DNA of 64,000 nt. Source: JACCXM01 sp046328335. GTDB taxonomy: Bacteria; Chloroflexota; Chloroflexia; Thermomicrobiales; UBA6265. Below the pieces are notes generated by a model. The model did no database searches. It was given only the letters and a program-made list of their open reading frames with translations, and had not been told where the DNA came from. Shown in pieces: positions 1 to 8,226 of the stretch. Location of the stretch: positions 1 through 64,000 of the forward strand of contig JAXLWU010000003.1 in the NCBI GenBank assembly GCA_046328335.1, given 5' to 3'. Every line of letters begins with the position of its first letter. The first letter of the stretch is position 1. The position numbers and the translations under genes are program-made.

Positions 1-1166
1 ACGGGCCGCGGGAAGAGGTTGGGATTGGAGTAGACGAGCGGCACGCGCAGCGTCTCTTCGTAGACGTTGAAGTTCTTCTGAATCTGGCCGCCATGGGTCA
101 TGCCCATTTCGCCATGGTCCGAGGTGTAGATGATCAGCGTGTTTTCCAGCAGACCCTCTGCTTGCAGCGTGTCCAGGATTTGCACCAGGTAGGCATCCGA
201 GGCCTTGATCAGGTTGCCGTAGAAGTTGAGATAGTTCCGCTGCTGATCGGCGCTCGACGGCCGCATCGGGGTCGTCAGTTTCTGGAATTGCTGCTGCGCG
301 CTTGGTTTGGTGGCGAGGTCTTCATCGACCGTGGCCGGCAACTCGATGCCGGTCGAGGCGAGCCAGGAATCGTCGTAGCCGAAGGCGGAGAAGCCGGCCG
401 GGTAGGCGAGGACGTCATGGGGATTCACGAGGGAGACGGTCAGGAAGAAGGGCTGCTCCCTGGCCGCCTGCGATTTCAGGTAGGACAGCGCGCCTTCCTT
501 GCCGACATCAGGGTCGCCGTCGTCGGTCATGAAGCGGCCGTCGTTGTCGACCGTCCCGCCGCCCGCCTGGCAGATGAATTGGTTGGCGCCGGCGTCCTGG
601 GGATTCCAACGCTGAAAGCCGTACTTGTTGACGTCTTCGGGTACCCAACCTTCGTCCGGCGTGCAGGGCGGCATCTTCGCCGGAGACGTGTTGACCGCGG
701 CGGCTTTGGTGCAGTGCCACTTGCCCTTGTAGGGCGTAGCGTAGCCGGCCGCGGCCAGAACCGTGGCGATGTTGTCGAGATCGAGCGGCATTTCGACCTG
801 GGGGTACTGCGGCGACGGCATGTTTGCCTCGAGACAGTACTTGACCCCGTGTTGGGCGGGAAAGAGCCCGGTCATCAGCGTGGCGCGGCTGGGAGAACAC
901 ATGCAGGTATTGCAGGTAGCCTGCTCGAAACTGAGCCCGTGTTGTTTGAGCCGGGTCAGGCCCGGCATGTGCGCTTCTTCCCAGCCCGCCGGAAAGTGCA
1001 TCGTCGCCCGCTGCTGATCGGTCATGAAGAGGAGCACGTTCATACCGTGCAGTGGTCCTTCTTCTGCCGCCGCGCTGTGGCGTCGATCGGTGGACAGGAG
1101 CGGCAGCGTCGTGGCGGCCGCCGAGGCAGCAAGCAACGATCTGCGATCGATCCGAGCGGACGTCAT
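1..1166 (-). CDS. Sulfatase, C-terminus cut by window edge
   Basis: Type I (formylglycine) sulfatase, hydrolysing sulfate esters outside the membrane. The visible 388 residues carry the modification motif C-S-P-S-R at residues 90-94, where Cys is converted to formylglycine, followed by A-T-L-M-T-G. A metal-site motif Y-T-S-D-H-G-E-M-G lies near the cut end. The N-terminus has twin arginines (R8-R9) before a hydrophobic, Ala-rich stretch, so Tat export is likely. The ATG at 1166 is chosen because a strong GAAAGGAG ribosome site lies just upstream at 1171-1180. It follows the permease gene ending at 1292 in the same direction, so it probably belongs to the same sugar-uptake operon and may desulfate the imported compound. 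The substrate cannot be told. The 3' end is outside the window. Confidence 0.9.
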   Translation of the reverse strand, partial: MTSARIDRRSLLAASAAATTLPLLSTDRRHSAAAEEGPLHGMNVLLFMTDQQRATMHFPAGWEEAHMPGLTRLKQHGLSFEQATCNTCMCSPSRATLMTGLFPAQHGVKYCLEANMPSPQYPQVEMPLDLDNIATVLAAAGYATPYKGKWHCTKAAAVNTSPAKMPPCTPDEGWVPEDVNKYGFQRWNPQDAGANQFICQAGGGTVDNDGRFMTDDGDPDVGKEGALSYLKSQAAREQPFFLTVSLVNPHDVLAYPAGFSAFGYDDSWLASTGIELPATVDEDLATKPSAQQQFQKLTTPMRPSSADQQRNYLNFYGNLIKASDAYLVQILDTLQAEGLLENTLIIYTSDHGEMGMTHGGQIQKNFNVYEETLRVPLVYSNPNLFPRP

Positions 1167-1291
1167 GATGCTCTCCTTTCGCGCTTGGACCCGTTGCGCT
1201 TACTCGATTCGCCAGGTGGGCGTTCGGCGATCTGGCTGCCGGCGCATTATGGAGCAAACTGGAGGGACGGGATGCGCGAGCAGCGGCGTCA

Positions 1292-2182
1292 CTACCCCTT
1301 GACCGCGCCGAAACTGAGGGAACTGATGAATGTCTTGCGGACGAGGATCGCGAAGATCACCACCGGCAGGGTGCCGATCAACGCCGTGGCGAACATCTCG
1401 CCCCAGCGAATGCCGGAGTGGGTGAGGAAGAAGCCGATCGATGTCGGGTAGGTGCGGGCGACGCGCGTGGTCAGGAAGAAGGCGAGCGTGAATTCGTTCC
1501 AGGCGCCGATGAAGAGCAGGATGGAGGCGGCGGTCAGGCCCGGCGCGGCCAGCGGCAAGGTGATCCGCGTCATCGCGCCGATGCGACTGCTGCCATCGAC
1601 CATCGAAGACTCTTCGAGTTCGCGCGGCACATCCTGGATGAAGCCGCGGACGAGCCAGATGCCCCAGGGAATGTTCCAGAGGGTGTAGACGATGATGAGA
1701 ATCCAGACCGTGTCGTAGAGGTGAAGCCGGCGGGCGATGTCGAAATAGGGAAAGACGACGGCGATGACCGGCACCAACTGGATGACGAGAAAGAGATAGG
1801 CGATGCCCTCCCGCCGGCGCAGCGGAAAGCGCACCAGCCCGTAGGCGGCAGGCACGGCGAGGATCATGGCCACGAGGGTGCTCAGGGTGGCGACCACCAG
1901 CGTATTGCGGAGAAACAGCAGGAGTTGGTCGTTCTCGAAAATGGCGTGGAAGTTGTCGAGCGTGGGATCAAAGAAGAGTTTCGGTGGCATCGCGATGTTG
2001 TCCACCGGCGTTTTGAACGACGACAGGAGCATGTACAGGTAGGGGATGGCGAAGAGCGCGGCAACCGCGAACGCGAGAATCGTGGCGATGAGCGATCCAC
2101 TCTGGCGGCGATCGCGACCACGCCGTACCGCGGCTGGCGGGAGCGTCGCGGCGGTGACAGCCGTGGAATTACTCACGGCCAT
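1292..2182 (-). CDS. Carbohydrate ABC transporter permease, MalG type
   Basis: Inner-membrane permease of a CUT1 carbohydrate importer, 296 residues, the usual length. About six hydrophobic segments are visible, the first at residues 32-52. The cytoplasmic EAA loop that docks the ATPase reads E-E-S-S-M-V-D-G-S-S followed by R-I-T-L-P-L-A-A-P-G. The C-terminus ends S-F-G-A-V-K-G, typical of MalG-like proteins. It lies downstream of the MalF-like partner (start 3142) and the binding protein (4751), and upstream of the sulfatase. The ATG at 2182 has only a weak ribosome site; a GTG six bases downstream (2176) is possible. No ATPase gene is linked. Confidence 0.92.
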   Translation of the reverse strand: MAVSNSTAVTAATLPPAAVRRGRDRRQSGSLIATILAFAVAALFAIPYLYMLLSSFKTPVDNIAMPPKLFFDPTLDNFHAIFENDQLLLFLRNTLVVATLSTLVAMILAVPAAYGLVRFPLRRREGIAYLFLVIQLVPVIAVVFPYFDIARRLHLYDTVWILIIVYTLWNIPWGIWLVRGFIQDVPRELEESSMVDGSSRIGAMTRITLPLAAPGLTAASILLFIGAWNEFTLAFFLTTRVARTYPTSIGFFLTHSGIRWGEMFATALIGTLPVVIFAILVRKTFISSLSFGAVKG

Positions 2183-2242
2183 TCGAAGTACCGGCGCAAT
2201 TCCGCTTCCAGCCCCGGGTTCGGTGAATCACCATCGATGCCA

Positions 2243-3142
2243 TTACTGTTCCGTTCGGTAGCGCTGGAGGAGGGAGATAAAGAGCCAGGCGATAAGGAGC
2301 ATCATCGCGATCAGGATGAGACTGTAGGCGGCGCCGACACCCGGTTTCTGTTGCTCGATGGTGGTGCGATAGACGGCGATGGGGAGCGTTTCGGTGCTGT
2401 TGCCCGGACCACCCGCGAACATGACAAAGATCACATCGAACTGTCGGAACAGGTCCATCACGCGCAGGGTGGAGGCGATGAGGATCAGGGGTAGCAAGAG
2501 CGGAAGTTTGATCGACGCCAGAATTTGCGGCCCGCTCGCCCCGTCGACTTCCGCCGCCTCGAGCGGTTCACGGGGCATCGATTGCAGACCCGCGAGCAGG
2601 ATGAGGATAAAGAACGGGGTCCACTGCCAGATATCGACGATGATGGTGGCGGCGAGCGCGAAATCGGTGGAATACCAGTTCGGCGGCGGGATGCGGACCA
2701 GTCCCAGGAACCAGTTCACCAGCCCCTCGTTGCTGAAATAGAGCTTCCAGATCATCCCGACCATCGCCGGCATCAGAATCATTGGCACCAGGAGAACCGT
2801 CATCACGAACGATCTTGCCCCACTCACCGCGCGGTCGAGGAGCAGAGCGATCCCGAGCCCGAGCAGGAGTTCCACTGCCAGGGCGGAGACCGTGTAGATC
2901 AGGGTCAGTTTGAGGGAATGGCCGATCGGCACCGAGCCGGTCAGTAGGCGTTCGAAGTTGAGCAGCCCGACATCTTTCGCGTCGGAGAGCGGCTGCCCGA
3001 GCTTCCAGGCACGGGTACTGGCGCGGATCAACTGGATCGTCGGCGCGATCGCCAGAACCAGCGTGACGAGCAGCGCCGGTCCGATGAACAGGATGGGGGA
3101 GGCCCGCCGGGAGAGGCGGGCCGGGATGGAGCCTGAAGTCAT
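2243..3142 (-). CDS. Carbohydrate ABC transporter permease, MalF type
   Basis: Partner permease of the CUT1 importer, 299 residues from the ATG at 3142. It has about six membrane segments and an EAA loop (L-E-A-A-E-V-D-G-A-S-G followed by I-K-L-P-L-L-L-P). Together with the MalG-type protein it forms the membrane channel. An in-frame TTG at 3184 would add 14 residues without hydrophobic character, so the ATG was preferred, although neither has a strong ribosome site. It is separated from the upstream binding-protein gene (stop 3360) by about 220 bases holding a hairpin. Confidence 0.92.
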   Translation of the reverse strand: MTSGSIPARLSRRASPILFIGPALLVTLVLAIAPTIQLIRASTRAWKLGQPLSDAKDVGLLNFERLLTGSVPIGHSLKLTLIYTVSALAVELLLGLGIALLLDRAVSGARSFVMTVLLVPMILMPAMVGMIWKLYFSNEGLVNWFLGLVRIPPPNWYSTDFALAATIIVDIWQWTPFFILILLAGLQSMPREPLEAAEVDGASGPQILASIKLPLLLPLILIASTLRVMDLFRQFDVIFVMFAGGPGNSTETLPIAVYRTTIEQQKPGVGAAYSLILIAMMLLIAWLFISLLQRYRTEQ

Positions 3143-3232
3143 GCCATGTGGACGTTTCTGATCCGGATGGGTTTGGAAGACCAATATCCAACGATGACAG
3201 CTGCTTGCTCGCGGCCCACGCCCTCACCCCAC

Positions 3233-3260
3233 CCCCTCTCCCGTTGCGACAGGAGAGGGG
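3233..3260 (-). promoter_or_regulatory. GC-rich hairpin between binding-protein and permease genes
   Basis: A 9-bp perfect stem (CCCCTCTCC at 3233-3241 pairs with GGAGAGGGG at 3252-3260) with a 10-base loop. It lies about 100 bases after the binding-protein stop and 90 bases before the permease start. There is no U-tract, so it is more likely an RNA stabiliser or partial attenuator than a full terminator. The flank CCCTCACCCC matches two similar elements at 16983-17045 and 54054-54081. Confidence 0.6.
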
Positions 3261-3359
3261 CTTGTTGCCTCACCACCAGCAGCGGACTGAGGGTCTTCAA
3301 TTGTTATCCTCGCAACCGACACGGCAGGTGCAAGGATGACCGCGGTCTCGCAGTGCCCC

Positions 3360-4751
3360 TTAGCTCCCTTCCTCGGCGAAGACCGCGTCGATATCTTGCT
3401 GCATCTTGGCGACCGCTTCGGCGGAGGTCATTTGATCGACAAACGCTTCCGAGCCGTAGTTCCCCATGATGTCCGACATCTGGGTCCAGAGGGGTGTCTG
3501 GGGCACCACGCTCAGACCCTGCGCGGAGAGATCACCCGCCTGCGCGAGCGCCTCGCCCGTGGCCTGGAAGAAGGGGTACTTCTCGATGTTAGCCGGATCG
3601 TCGAACGCGGAGGAGCGGGAGACGATGCCACCGGCGTTGATGTAATCCTGCTGGGTGTAGCGACTGGTCAACCAGGTGATCACCGCCCACGCCAGATCCT
3701 TCTTTTCCGACGCCGCGTTGATGCCGAAACTCCAGCCCCAGACGCCGGTGTAGGCGCCAGCCGGGCCGGCAGGCAGGACCGCATAGCCGAGTTTACCGGC
3801 CACGGTCGATTTCTCGGGGTTCTCCATCTCCGGCCCGGCCGCCGTCGCCTCGATCAACATGGCAACGTCGCCGTTCTGCATCGCCGCGAACGACTCGGGG
3901 AAGGAGAACGATTCGATGCCGACCGGCGCGTACGGCTTGAGGGCCTTCATGAAATCGAGCGCGGCCGCGCTTTCGGGCGAATCGATCACGACCTTGCCCG
4001 TTTCCGGGTCGATCATCTTGCCGCCGAAGGGGAAGAGGAAGATCGAGTAGGTGTAGGTGAACTGCCAGCCCTTGACGGCACGGAAGGCGACGCCCTCGAC
4101 CTCGCCACCCTCATGGAACTGCTTGGCGATGGCGAGCAACTCGTCCCAGGTCTTCGGCGGCTCGATGCCGGCGGCGTCGAAGAGATCCTTGCGATAGATG
4201 AGGAAGACGCTCTCACCGGCGGTCGGGATCGCGTAGATGGTGTCGCCGACCGTGAAGATCGCGCGGTAGGCCGGCATCAGGTCTTCATAGTCGAAGAACG
4301 CGGGCGCGCTGGCCACGTAGTCATTGAGGGGGACGATGCACCCCGTCTGACCCATCTGGGTGACGGCCTCGACCGCGGTCTGATAGATGTCGTAGGTGTT
4401 GCTGCTGCTGCCACACTCGAGAAGTTGCTTCTCGAGCATGGCGCCCTCTTCCATCACGTCGAATTCGACCTTGACTCCGGTCGCCTCCTCGAAGGGCTTG
4501 ATCGTCTCCTCGAACGCCGTCGTCGAGGGATGCTCCGAGACGGACATCACGATCGTCTGGCCCTCGTACTTCGCCTTGATATCCGCCAGCCAGGCATCGA
4601 CCGACGCCGGGTCATAGGCAGCGGCGGCCGGAGTGGCGTCCTGCGCCGCGGCGCCGCCAGCACCGAGCGCGACCATCATCGGCGCGATCAGCGCGATCAG
4701 GGCGATGAAGAACGGAATCTTGAGCCTGGCACGGGCCATTCGACGCGACAT
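3360..4751 (-). CDS. Sugar ABC transporter substrate-binding protein
   Basis: Extracellular solute-binding protein of the CUT1 importer, 463 residues. A Sec-type signal peptide (about residues 1-36) ends G-G-A-A-A-Q, and the mature part begins Q-D-A-T-P-A-A. No lipobox Cys is visible. The fold family is indicated by E-H-P-S-T-T-A-F-E-E-T-I near the mature N-terminus, G-V-W-G-W-S-F-G-I-N, and the typical W-A-V-I-T-W-L helix. The ATG at 4751 has an excellent ribosome site (AGGAGG, 5 bases before). It is the first gene of the operon running to the sulfatase. The ligand is unknown; linkage to a sulfatase hints at a sulfated sugar. Confidence 0.92.
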   Translation of the reverse strand: MSRRMARARLKIPFFIALIALIAPMMVALGAGGAAAQDATPAAAAYDPASVDAWLADIKAKYEGQTIVMSVSEHPSTTAFEETIKPFEEATGVKVEFDVMEEGAMLEKQLLECGSSSNTYDIYQTAVEAVTQMGQTGCIVPLNDYVASAPAFFDYEDLMPAYRAIFTVGDTIYAIPTAGESVFLIYRKDLFDAAGIEPPKTWDELLAIAKQFHEGGEVEGVAFRAVKGWQFTYTYSIFLFPFGGKMIDPETGKVVIDSPESAAALDFMKALKPYAPVGIESFSFPESFAAMQNGDVAMLIEATAAGPEMENPEKSTVAGKLGYAVLPAGPAGAYTGVWGWSFGINAASEKKDLAWAVITWLTSRYTQQDYINAGGIVSRSSAFDDPANIEKYPFFQATGEALAQAGDLSAQGLSVVPQTPLWTQMSDIMGNYGSEAFVDQMTSAEAVAKMQQDIDAVFAEEGS

Positions 4752-5046
4752 GTCAGCCTCCTGTTTAAACGTTTCCTATCCAACCGGGCGGCGCGAACAA
4801 GCGTGGACCCCGGGTCCAGATGCTGTTCTTCCGGCCGTCCCTCCCGCGGAGGGCACAACCCCGCGCCGATCGTTCCCGCGAACGAAACCATGCATGGAGT
4901 TAGCCGCGATCCTATAGCCGACTCTCCCGGACTGTCAACCGTCTCGGTTCAGGATTGGACGCGAGACTGGTTTTCGTGTTCGCGGTGCGGACTGCTGCCG
5001 GCCTGATGACTGTGCCCACGGGCGAACGTGGGGGGCGAAGCGGGTT
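4752..5046. other. Intergenic region without a recognised gene
   Basis: About 300 bases upstream of the binding-protein operon. It should contain that operon's promoter, but no confident -35/-10 pair was recognised, and no reading frame here looks like a gene. Confidence 0.5.
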
Positions 5047-5160
5047 TCACGATGCCCCGGGTTCGATCAGGTCGCGCGCAATCTTCTCGGCGCCGACGAA
5101 GGTGGGCACGCTGGTATTCGCCAAGGTCACGAACCGCATGACTGCGGCGTCGACCTGGCA
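5047..5160 (-). pseudogene. C-terminal remnant of a GMC oxidoreductase
   Basis: A short stretch encodes V-D-A-A-V-M-R-F-V-T-L-A-N-T-S-V-P followed by T-F-V-G-A-E-K-I-A-R-D-L and a stop. This is nearly the same as the last ~35 residues of the full GMC oxidoreductase ending at 6057 (V-D-A-A-I-M-P-F-V-T-L-A-N-T-N-V-P). Nothing upstream in this frame resembles the rest of that protein. It is the 3' relic of a second GMC gene, separated from the intact copy by the decayed toxin-antitoxin pair. Confidence 0.8.
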
Positions 5161-5236
5161 GCGGCGTTGACACTTCGTGCATGCCAAGCTCGCTGCCCGC
5201 GGAGGGCCGCGCGGTGGCTTGTCCATCGCGGTTTCG

Positions 5237-5570
5237 TCACGCTGCATCCGCCATTAGTGCGGCGATCTGGGTCCGAAGACGCGGCAGATGGTTCTGCACG
5301 ACGTCCCAGACGATCTGATTGTCGATCGTGTGATACCCGTGAATGACCCGGTTTCGCAGGCCAACGATATACCGAAACCGGGGATCTGAACCATCACATT
5401 CGGTTCGCTGGCGGCTGCCCGCTGGAGCGCCTCGCCAATGATGCCGAGACGCCGCTCGACCGCGTCGCGAACCATCGAGCCCCGTTCGTAGGACGCGAAG
5501 TCGAGAAGCGGCCGATCGTCTCGCAGGAGAGCAGTACGTCAAGCAGCCGCTGGCGTGTCTCGTCCGTCAT
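5237..5570 (-). pseudogene. Frameshifted HEPN-domain toxin (DUF86/HepT-like)
   Basis: Three pieces in three frames join into one HEPN protein. M-T-D-E-T-R-Q-R-L-L-D-V-L-L-S-C-E-T-I-G begins at 5570. L-D-F-A-S-Y-E-R-G-S-M-V-R-D-A followed by R-R-L-G-I-I-G-E-A-L follows in a second frame, and R-Y-I-V-G-L-R-N-R-V-I-H-G-Y to the stop at 5237 in a third. The shifts lie near 5505-5507 and 5377-5378; each fits loss of one base. The RNase motif R-x4-H (R-N-R-V-I-H) is intact in the last piece. Intact relatives are ribonuclease toxins silenced by an MNT partner, which here lies directly upstream. Either the toxin is inactivated or the assembly has two errors. Confidence 0.8.
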
Positions 5571-5868
5571 AGATTGGCTGGCGGGAGGCATCGACCGCCT
5601 GACGGAAATACGGGCTACGGATGGACCCATCGGTGACGACATCGACGGGACGGCCGAGCAACACTTCCAGCGCGTCGACGAAGTCGAGGTAGCGAGCGGC
5701 GTAACCCGGGGCGCCACTGTCGGCGAACGTCGCGATGAAATCGAGGTCGCTAGTGGTGGGATCGAAGGCGCCGGTCGCGGCCAAGCCAAAGAGGTCGAGA
5801 CGGCAAACACCGTGGGCGCGGCAAAGCGCCCGGATGGCGTCGAGATGCCGTTCAACAAGTTCGATCAT
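5539..5868 (-). CDS. MNT-type nucleotidyltransferase antitoxin, altered GS motif
   Basis: Minimal nucleotidyltransferase, partner of the HEPN gene that overlaps its 3' end by 32 bases. Family members neutralise the toxin, in known cases by AMPylating it. The active-site region reads L-F-G-L-A-A-T-G-A-F-D-P-T-T-S-D-L-D-F. The D-x-D metal pair is present, but the usual Gly-Ser of the G-S-x10-D-x-D signature is Gly-Leu. The ATG at 5868 (109 residues) is chosen over an upstream ATG at 5892 because homologs begin close to the helix I-E-L-V-E-R-H-L. With a frameshifted partner and a changed key residue, this pair looks decayed. Confidence 0.8.
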   Translation of the reverse strand: MIELVERHLDAIRALCRAHGVCRLDLFGLAATGAFDPTTSDLDFIATFADSGAPGYAARYLDFVDALEVLLGRPVDVVTDGSIRSPYFRQAVDASRQPIYDGRDTPAAA

Positions 5869-6010
5869 GTGCCAGGTATTCCACCAATACAATCTCGTCG
5901 GTCACGTCCTGAAGGCTCTTGATGCACTTCATACTACGACGACGTCCCTGCGACGAGGCGACATCGCGTTGCAATCGGACGGCTCGCTGGCGATGACGGT
6001 CTCGGTCGTC

Positions 6011-6030
6011 CGGTTCGCGGCCGCGAACCG
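6011..6030. terminator. Perfect 20-bp palindrome after the GMC gene
   Basis: CGGTTCGCGG at 6011-6020 is followed directly by its reverse complement CCGCGAACCG. It begins 27 bases after the GMC oxidoreductase stop (6057) in the direction of transcription. There is no U-tract, so termination is only possible, not shown. Confidence 0.4.
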
Positions 6031-6056
6031 CAGGCCGGCACCATCTCCCTTCGTCC

Positions 6057-7589
6057 TCATGCCTCCCGGCTGGTCAGATCGCGGGCGATCTTCTCGGCGC
6101 CGACGAACGTCGGTACGTTCGTGTTTGCCAGGGTCACGAACGGCATGATCGCGGCGTCGACAACGAGGAGACCTGCCAGCCCATGCACCCGACCGGAGGC
6201 ATCGACGACCGCGGTGGGATCGCTCGCGGGACCCATCCGGCAGGAGCCGGCGGGGTGATAGTCGTGCGTGGCGTGGTGCCGGATCCAGTCGTAAATCGCT
6301 TCTCGCGAATGCACGCGGGGCCCGGGGGCCAGTTCCGCGGCGAAGAGCGCGGCGAGGGCCGGTTGTGCGCCGAGGTCGCGGCAGAGAACGAACGCATCGG
6401 CAAGGGCATCGAGATCGTAGCCTTCGAGATCGGAGAAATAGTTGGTATCGATGTCCGGCACCGCTTCTGGATCGGTCGGGTGTTCAGCGTTGAGGCGAAT
6501 CGTGCCGCGCGAACGCGGTGCCATGACGGCCGCCGAAATGTGGACCTGCCAGCCCTTGCCCCCGAAAGGCCGGGAGGCGACCGGGTAGAGGTGGAGATCG
6601 TATGGTCCGGCACAGCGGCGTGAGCGGGCGAGCCCGATCGTTCCTTCCTCCCGCGCCAGCCCACCCGCGGCCGCAAACGCGTCCAGGGCAGCGACAGTCT
6701 CCGCCTTCGGCTGGTAATGCACGCCGATCGCCGGATGATCGTGCAGGTTCTTGCCGACAGCGGGGAGATCGTGCTGCGGCGTGATGCCGTAATCGTTCAA
6801 CTCGGCGGCAGCGCCGATGCCGGAGCGGAGGAGAATCAGGGGCGAGCCGTACGCGCCCGCAGCGAGGATGACCCGTTCCGCGTCGATGTGGGCGGGTCCC
6901 TCGGGACCGATGACGTCGACACCGGTGGCCAGTGTGCCGTTCAAGGTGACCTTGTCGACGAGGGTATCGCCCTCGATCCGCAGATTGGGCAAGGCTCGCA
7001 AGGGATCGAGATAGGCAAAGGCGGCGTTCCAGCGAATCCTGGTTGTGGGATCGATATTGATCGGACCAATGGCGAACCCATGGACCGGATCGAGACTGGA
7101 GAGGTCCGCGATGCGCGGATAGCCGGCTTCCTCGGCCGCGGCGAGGACCGCCTGATGAAAGGGCGTGATCTGATCGCGGGGAGGAACGTGCACGCGCAAT
7201 TTCTCATTGACGGTGCGGAAGAGCGGTTCGAGGTCGGCCGCGCTCCAGCCGGGATTCTCGACCGCCCAGGCATCGTAGTCCGACCAGTGACCCCAGACCG
7301 CCGCGCAGCCGTTGTGGGACGAGCAGCCGCCAATCACCCGCGCCCGTTGCAGGGCCATCGCCGGCGTGCCCAGCGCGCAGGACGAGGTGTACTCCCACGA
7401 TTCATCCTCGACCGGCATGAGCGTGGGATCGAGGAGCGGGGCCGGCCAGCGCCCGCTGTCCGCTGCTCCGTAATCCGGTCCCGCCTCCAGCACGAGAACA
7501 TCCTCTCCGGCCTCGGCGAGTCGCGCCGCCACCACCGCGCCCGCCGGTCCGGCGCCGACCACGACCGTGCTCACCGCCTTTGGCAGCAT
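6057..7589 (-). CDS. GMC-family FAD-dependent alcohol oxidoreductase
   Basis: Glucose-methanol-choline family flavoenzyme, 510 residues, oxidising an alcohol to an aldehyde or ketone. The Rossmann motif V-V-V-G-A-G-P-A-G-A-V-V-A-A-R-L is at about residues 9-24, followed by V-L-V-L-E-A-G-P. The flavin loop G-C-S-S-H-N-G-C is also present. The catalytic His lies in H-D-Y-H-P-A-G-S-C-R-M-G, and the second active-site position is in the C-terminal F-V-T-L-A-N-T-N-V-P. No signal peptide is seen, so it is probably cytoplasmic. The ATG at 7589 has GGGAGG about 10 bases upstream. Substrate unknown. A 3' relic of a second copy lies at 5047-5160. Confidence 0.9.
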   Translation of the reverse strand: MLPKAVSTVVVGAGPAGAVVAARLAEAGEDVLVLEAGPDYGAADSGRWPAPLLDPTLMPVEDESWEYTSSCALGTPAMALQRARVIGGCSSHNGCAAVWGHWSDYDAWAVENPGWSAADLEPLFRTVNEKLRVHVPPRDQITPFHQAVLAAAEEAGYPRIADLSSLDPVHGFAIGPINIDPTTRIRWNAAFAYLDPLRALPNLRIEGDTLVDKVTLNGTLATGVDVIGPEGPAHIDAERVILAAGAYGSPLILLRSGIGAAAELNDYGITPQHDLPAVGKNLHDHPAIGVHYQPKAETVAALDAFAAAGGLAREEGTIGLARSRRCAGPYDLHLYPVASRPFGGKGWQVHISAAVMAPRSRGTIRLNAEHPTDPEAVPDIDTNYFSDLEGYDLDALADAFVLCRDLGAQPALAALFAAELAPGPRVHSREAIYDWIRHHATHDYHPAGSCRMGPASDPTAVVDASGRVHGLAGLLVVDAAIMPFVTLANTNVPTFVGAEKIARDLTSREA

Positions 7590-7730
7590 CTCCCGTTTCC
7601 TCCCGCATTGGTGTCACCGTCAATCGTCTGCCGGGATGATACGGGGAGTCGGCGACTGATGAGAGTACGGTCAAAGACCGATGGACGGGGGCGGTTGGCA
7701 AGAGATCGCTGCCAGGACTTCAGAACTGGC

Positions 7731-8135
7731 TCAACTCCCAGCCGGGCGCTCCTGCACGGTCCAGCCGTTGCCATCGGGGTCGCTGAAGAAGATGAATGCA
7801 TTCCAGGGTTCACCTCGCCCATCCTGCCAGATGCCGTGCACCAAGTGGCGAATGGGGCTGACCTCGACGCCGCCATCGATGAGTTGCTGGCGGGCGGCGT
7901 CGAGATCGGCGACGACCAACTGCACGCCCTGGAGCGTGCCGGGAGTCATCGTTGCGATGCCCGTGCCGAGCACAATCGAGCAACCCGAGCCGGGTGGAGT
8001 CAACTGGACGATGCGCATGGGGCCGCCCGCGCCGGTGTCATGGTCGATGGGAAAACCAACCTGTTCGTGATAGAAGCGTTTGGCGCGGTCGACGTCCGAG
8101 ACGGGCACGATCACGACTTCGAGTTTCCAGTCCAC
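7731..8135 (-). CDS. VOC (glyoxalase/bleomycin resistance) family protein
   Basis: A small vicinal-oxygen-chelate domain protein of 134 residues. The N-terminal half has V-P-V-S-D-V-D-R-A-K-R-F-Y-H-E-Q-V-G-F and the C-terminal half has V-V-A-D-L-D-A-A-R-Q-Q-L and F-F-S-D-P-D-G-N-G-W, the usual paired beta-alpha-beta units. The GTG at 8135 is chosen because GGAG lies 6-9 bases upstream and the domain begins at once; longer in-frame extensions overlap the upstream gene without homology. It is the third gene of a likely ArsR-AHSA1-VOC operon. Function beyond the family is unknown. Confidence 0.85.
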   Translation of the reverse strand: MDWKLEVVIVPVSDVDRAKRFYHEQVGFPIDHDTGAGGPMRIVQLTPPGSGCSIVLGTGIATMTPGTLQGVQLVVADLDAARQQLIDGGVEVSPIRHLVHGIWQDGRGEPWNAFIFFSDPDGNGWTVQERPAGS

Positions 8136-8226
8136 GTCACCGCTCCGATCCTGCTGATCGATCCGGGTGTGACCCGGATGGGAAACCCCTGCTTTCGCCA
8201 GCCGGGAGCAGGGAACCGCTGGTGGT

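Noticed and set aside
93..1451. Long plus-strand open frame (452 codons) opposite the sulfatase
   Set aside because: The minus strand there encodes a clear sulfatase with its active-site motif and ribosome site; the plus frame is an antisense shadow typical of GC-rich DNA.
5237..5570. Programmed frameshifting in the HEPN gene
   Set aside because: Two shifts without a clear slippery sequence, in a gene whose partner also has a changed motif, fit decay or sequence error better.
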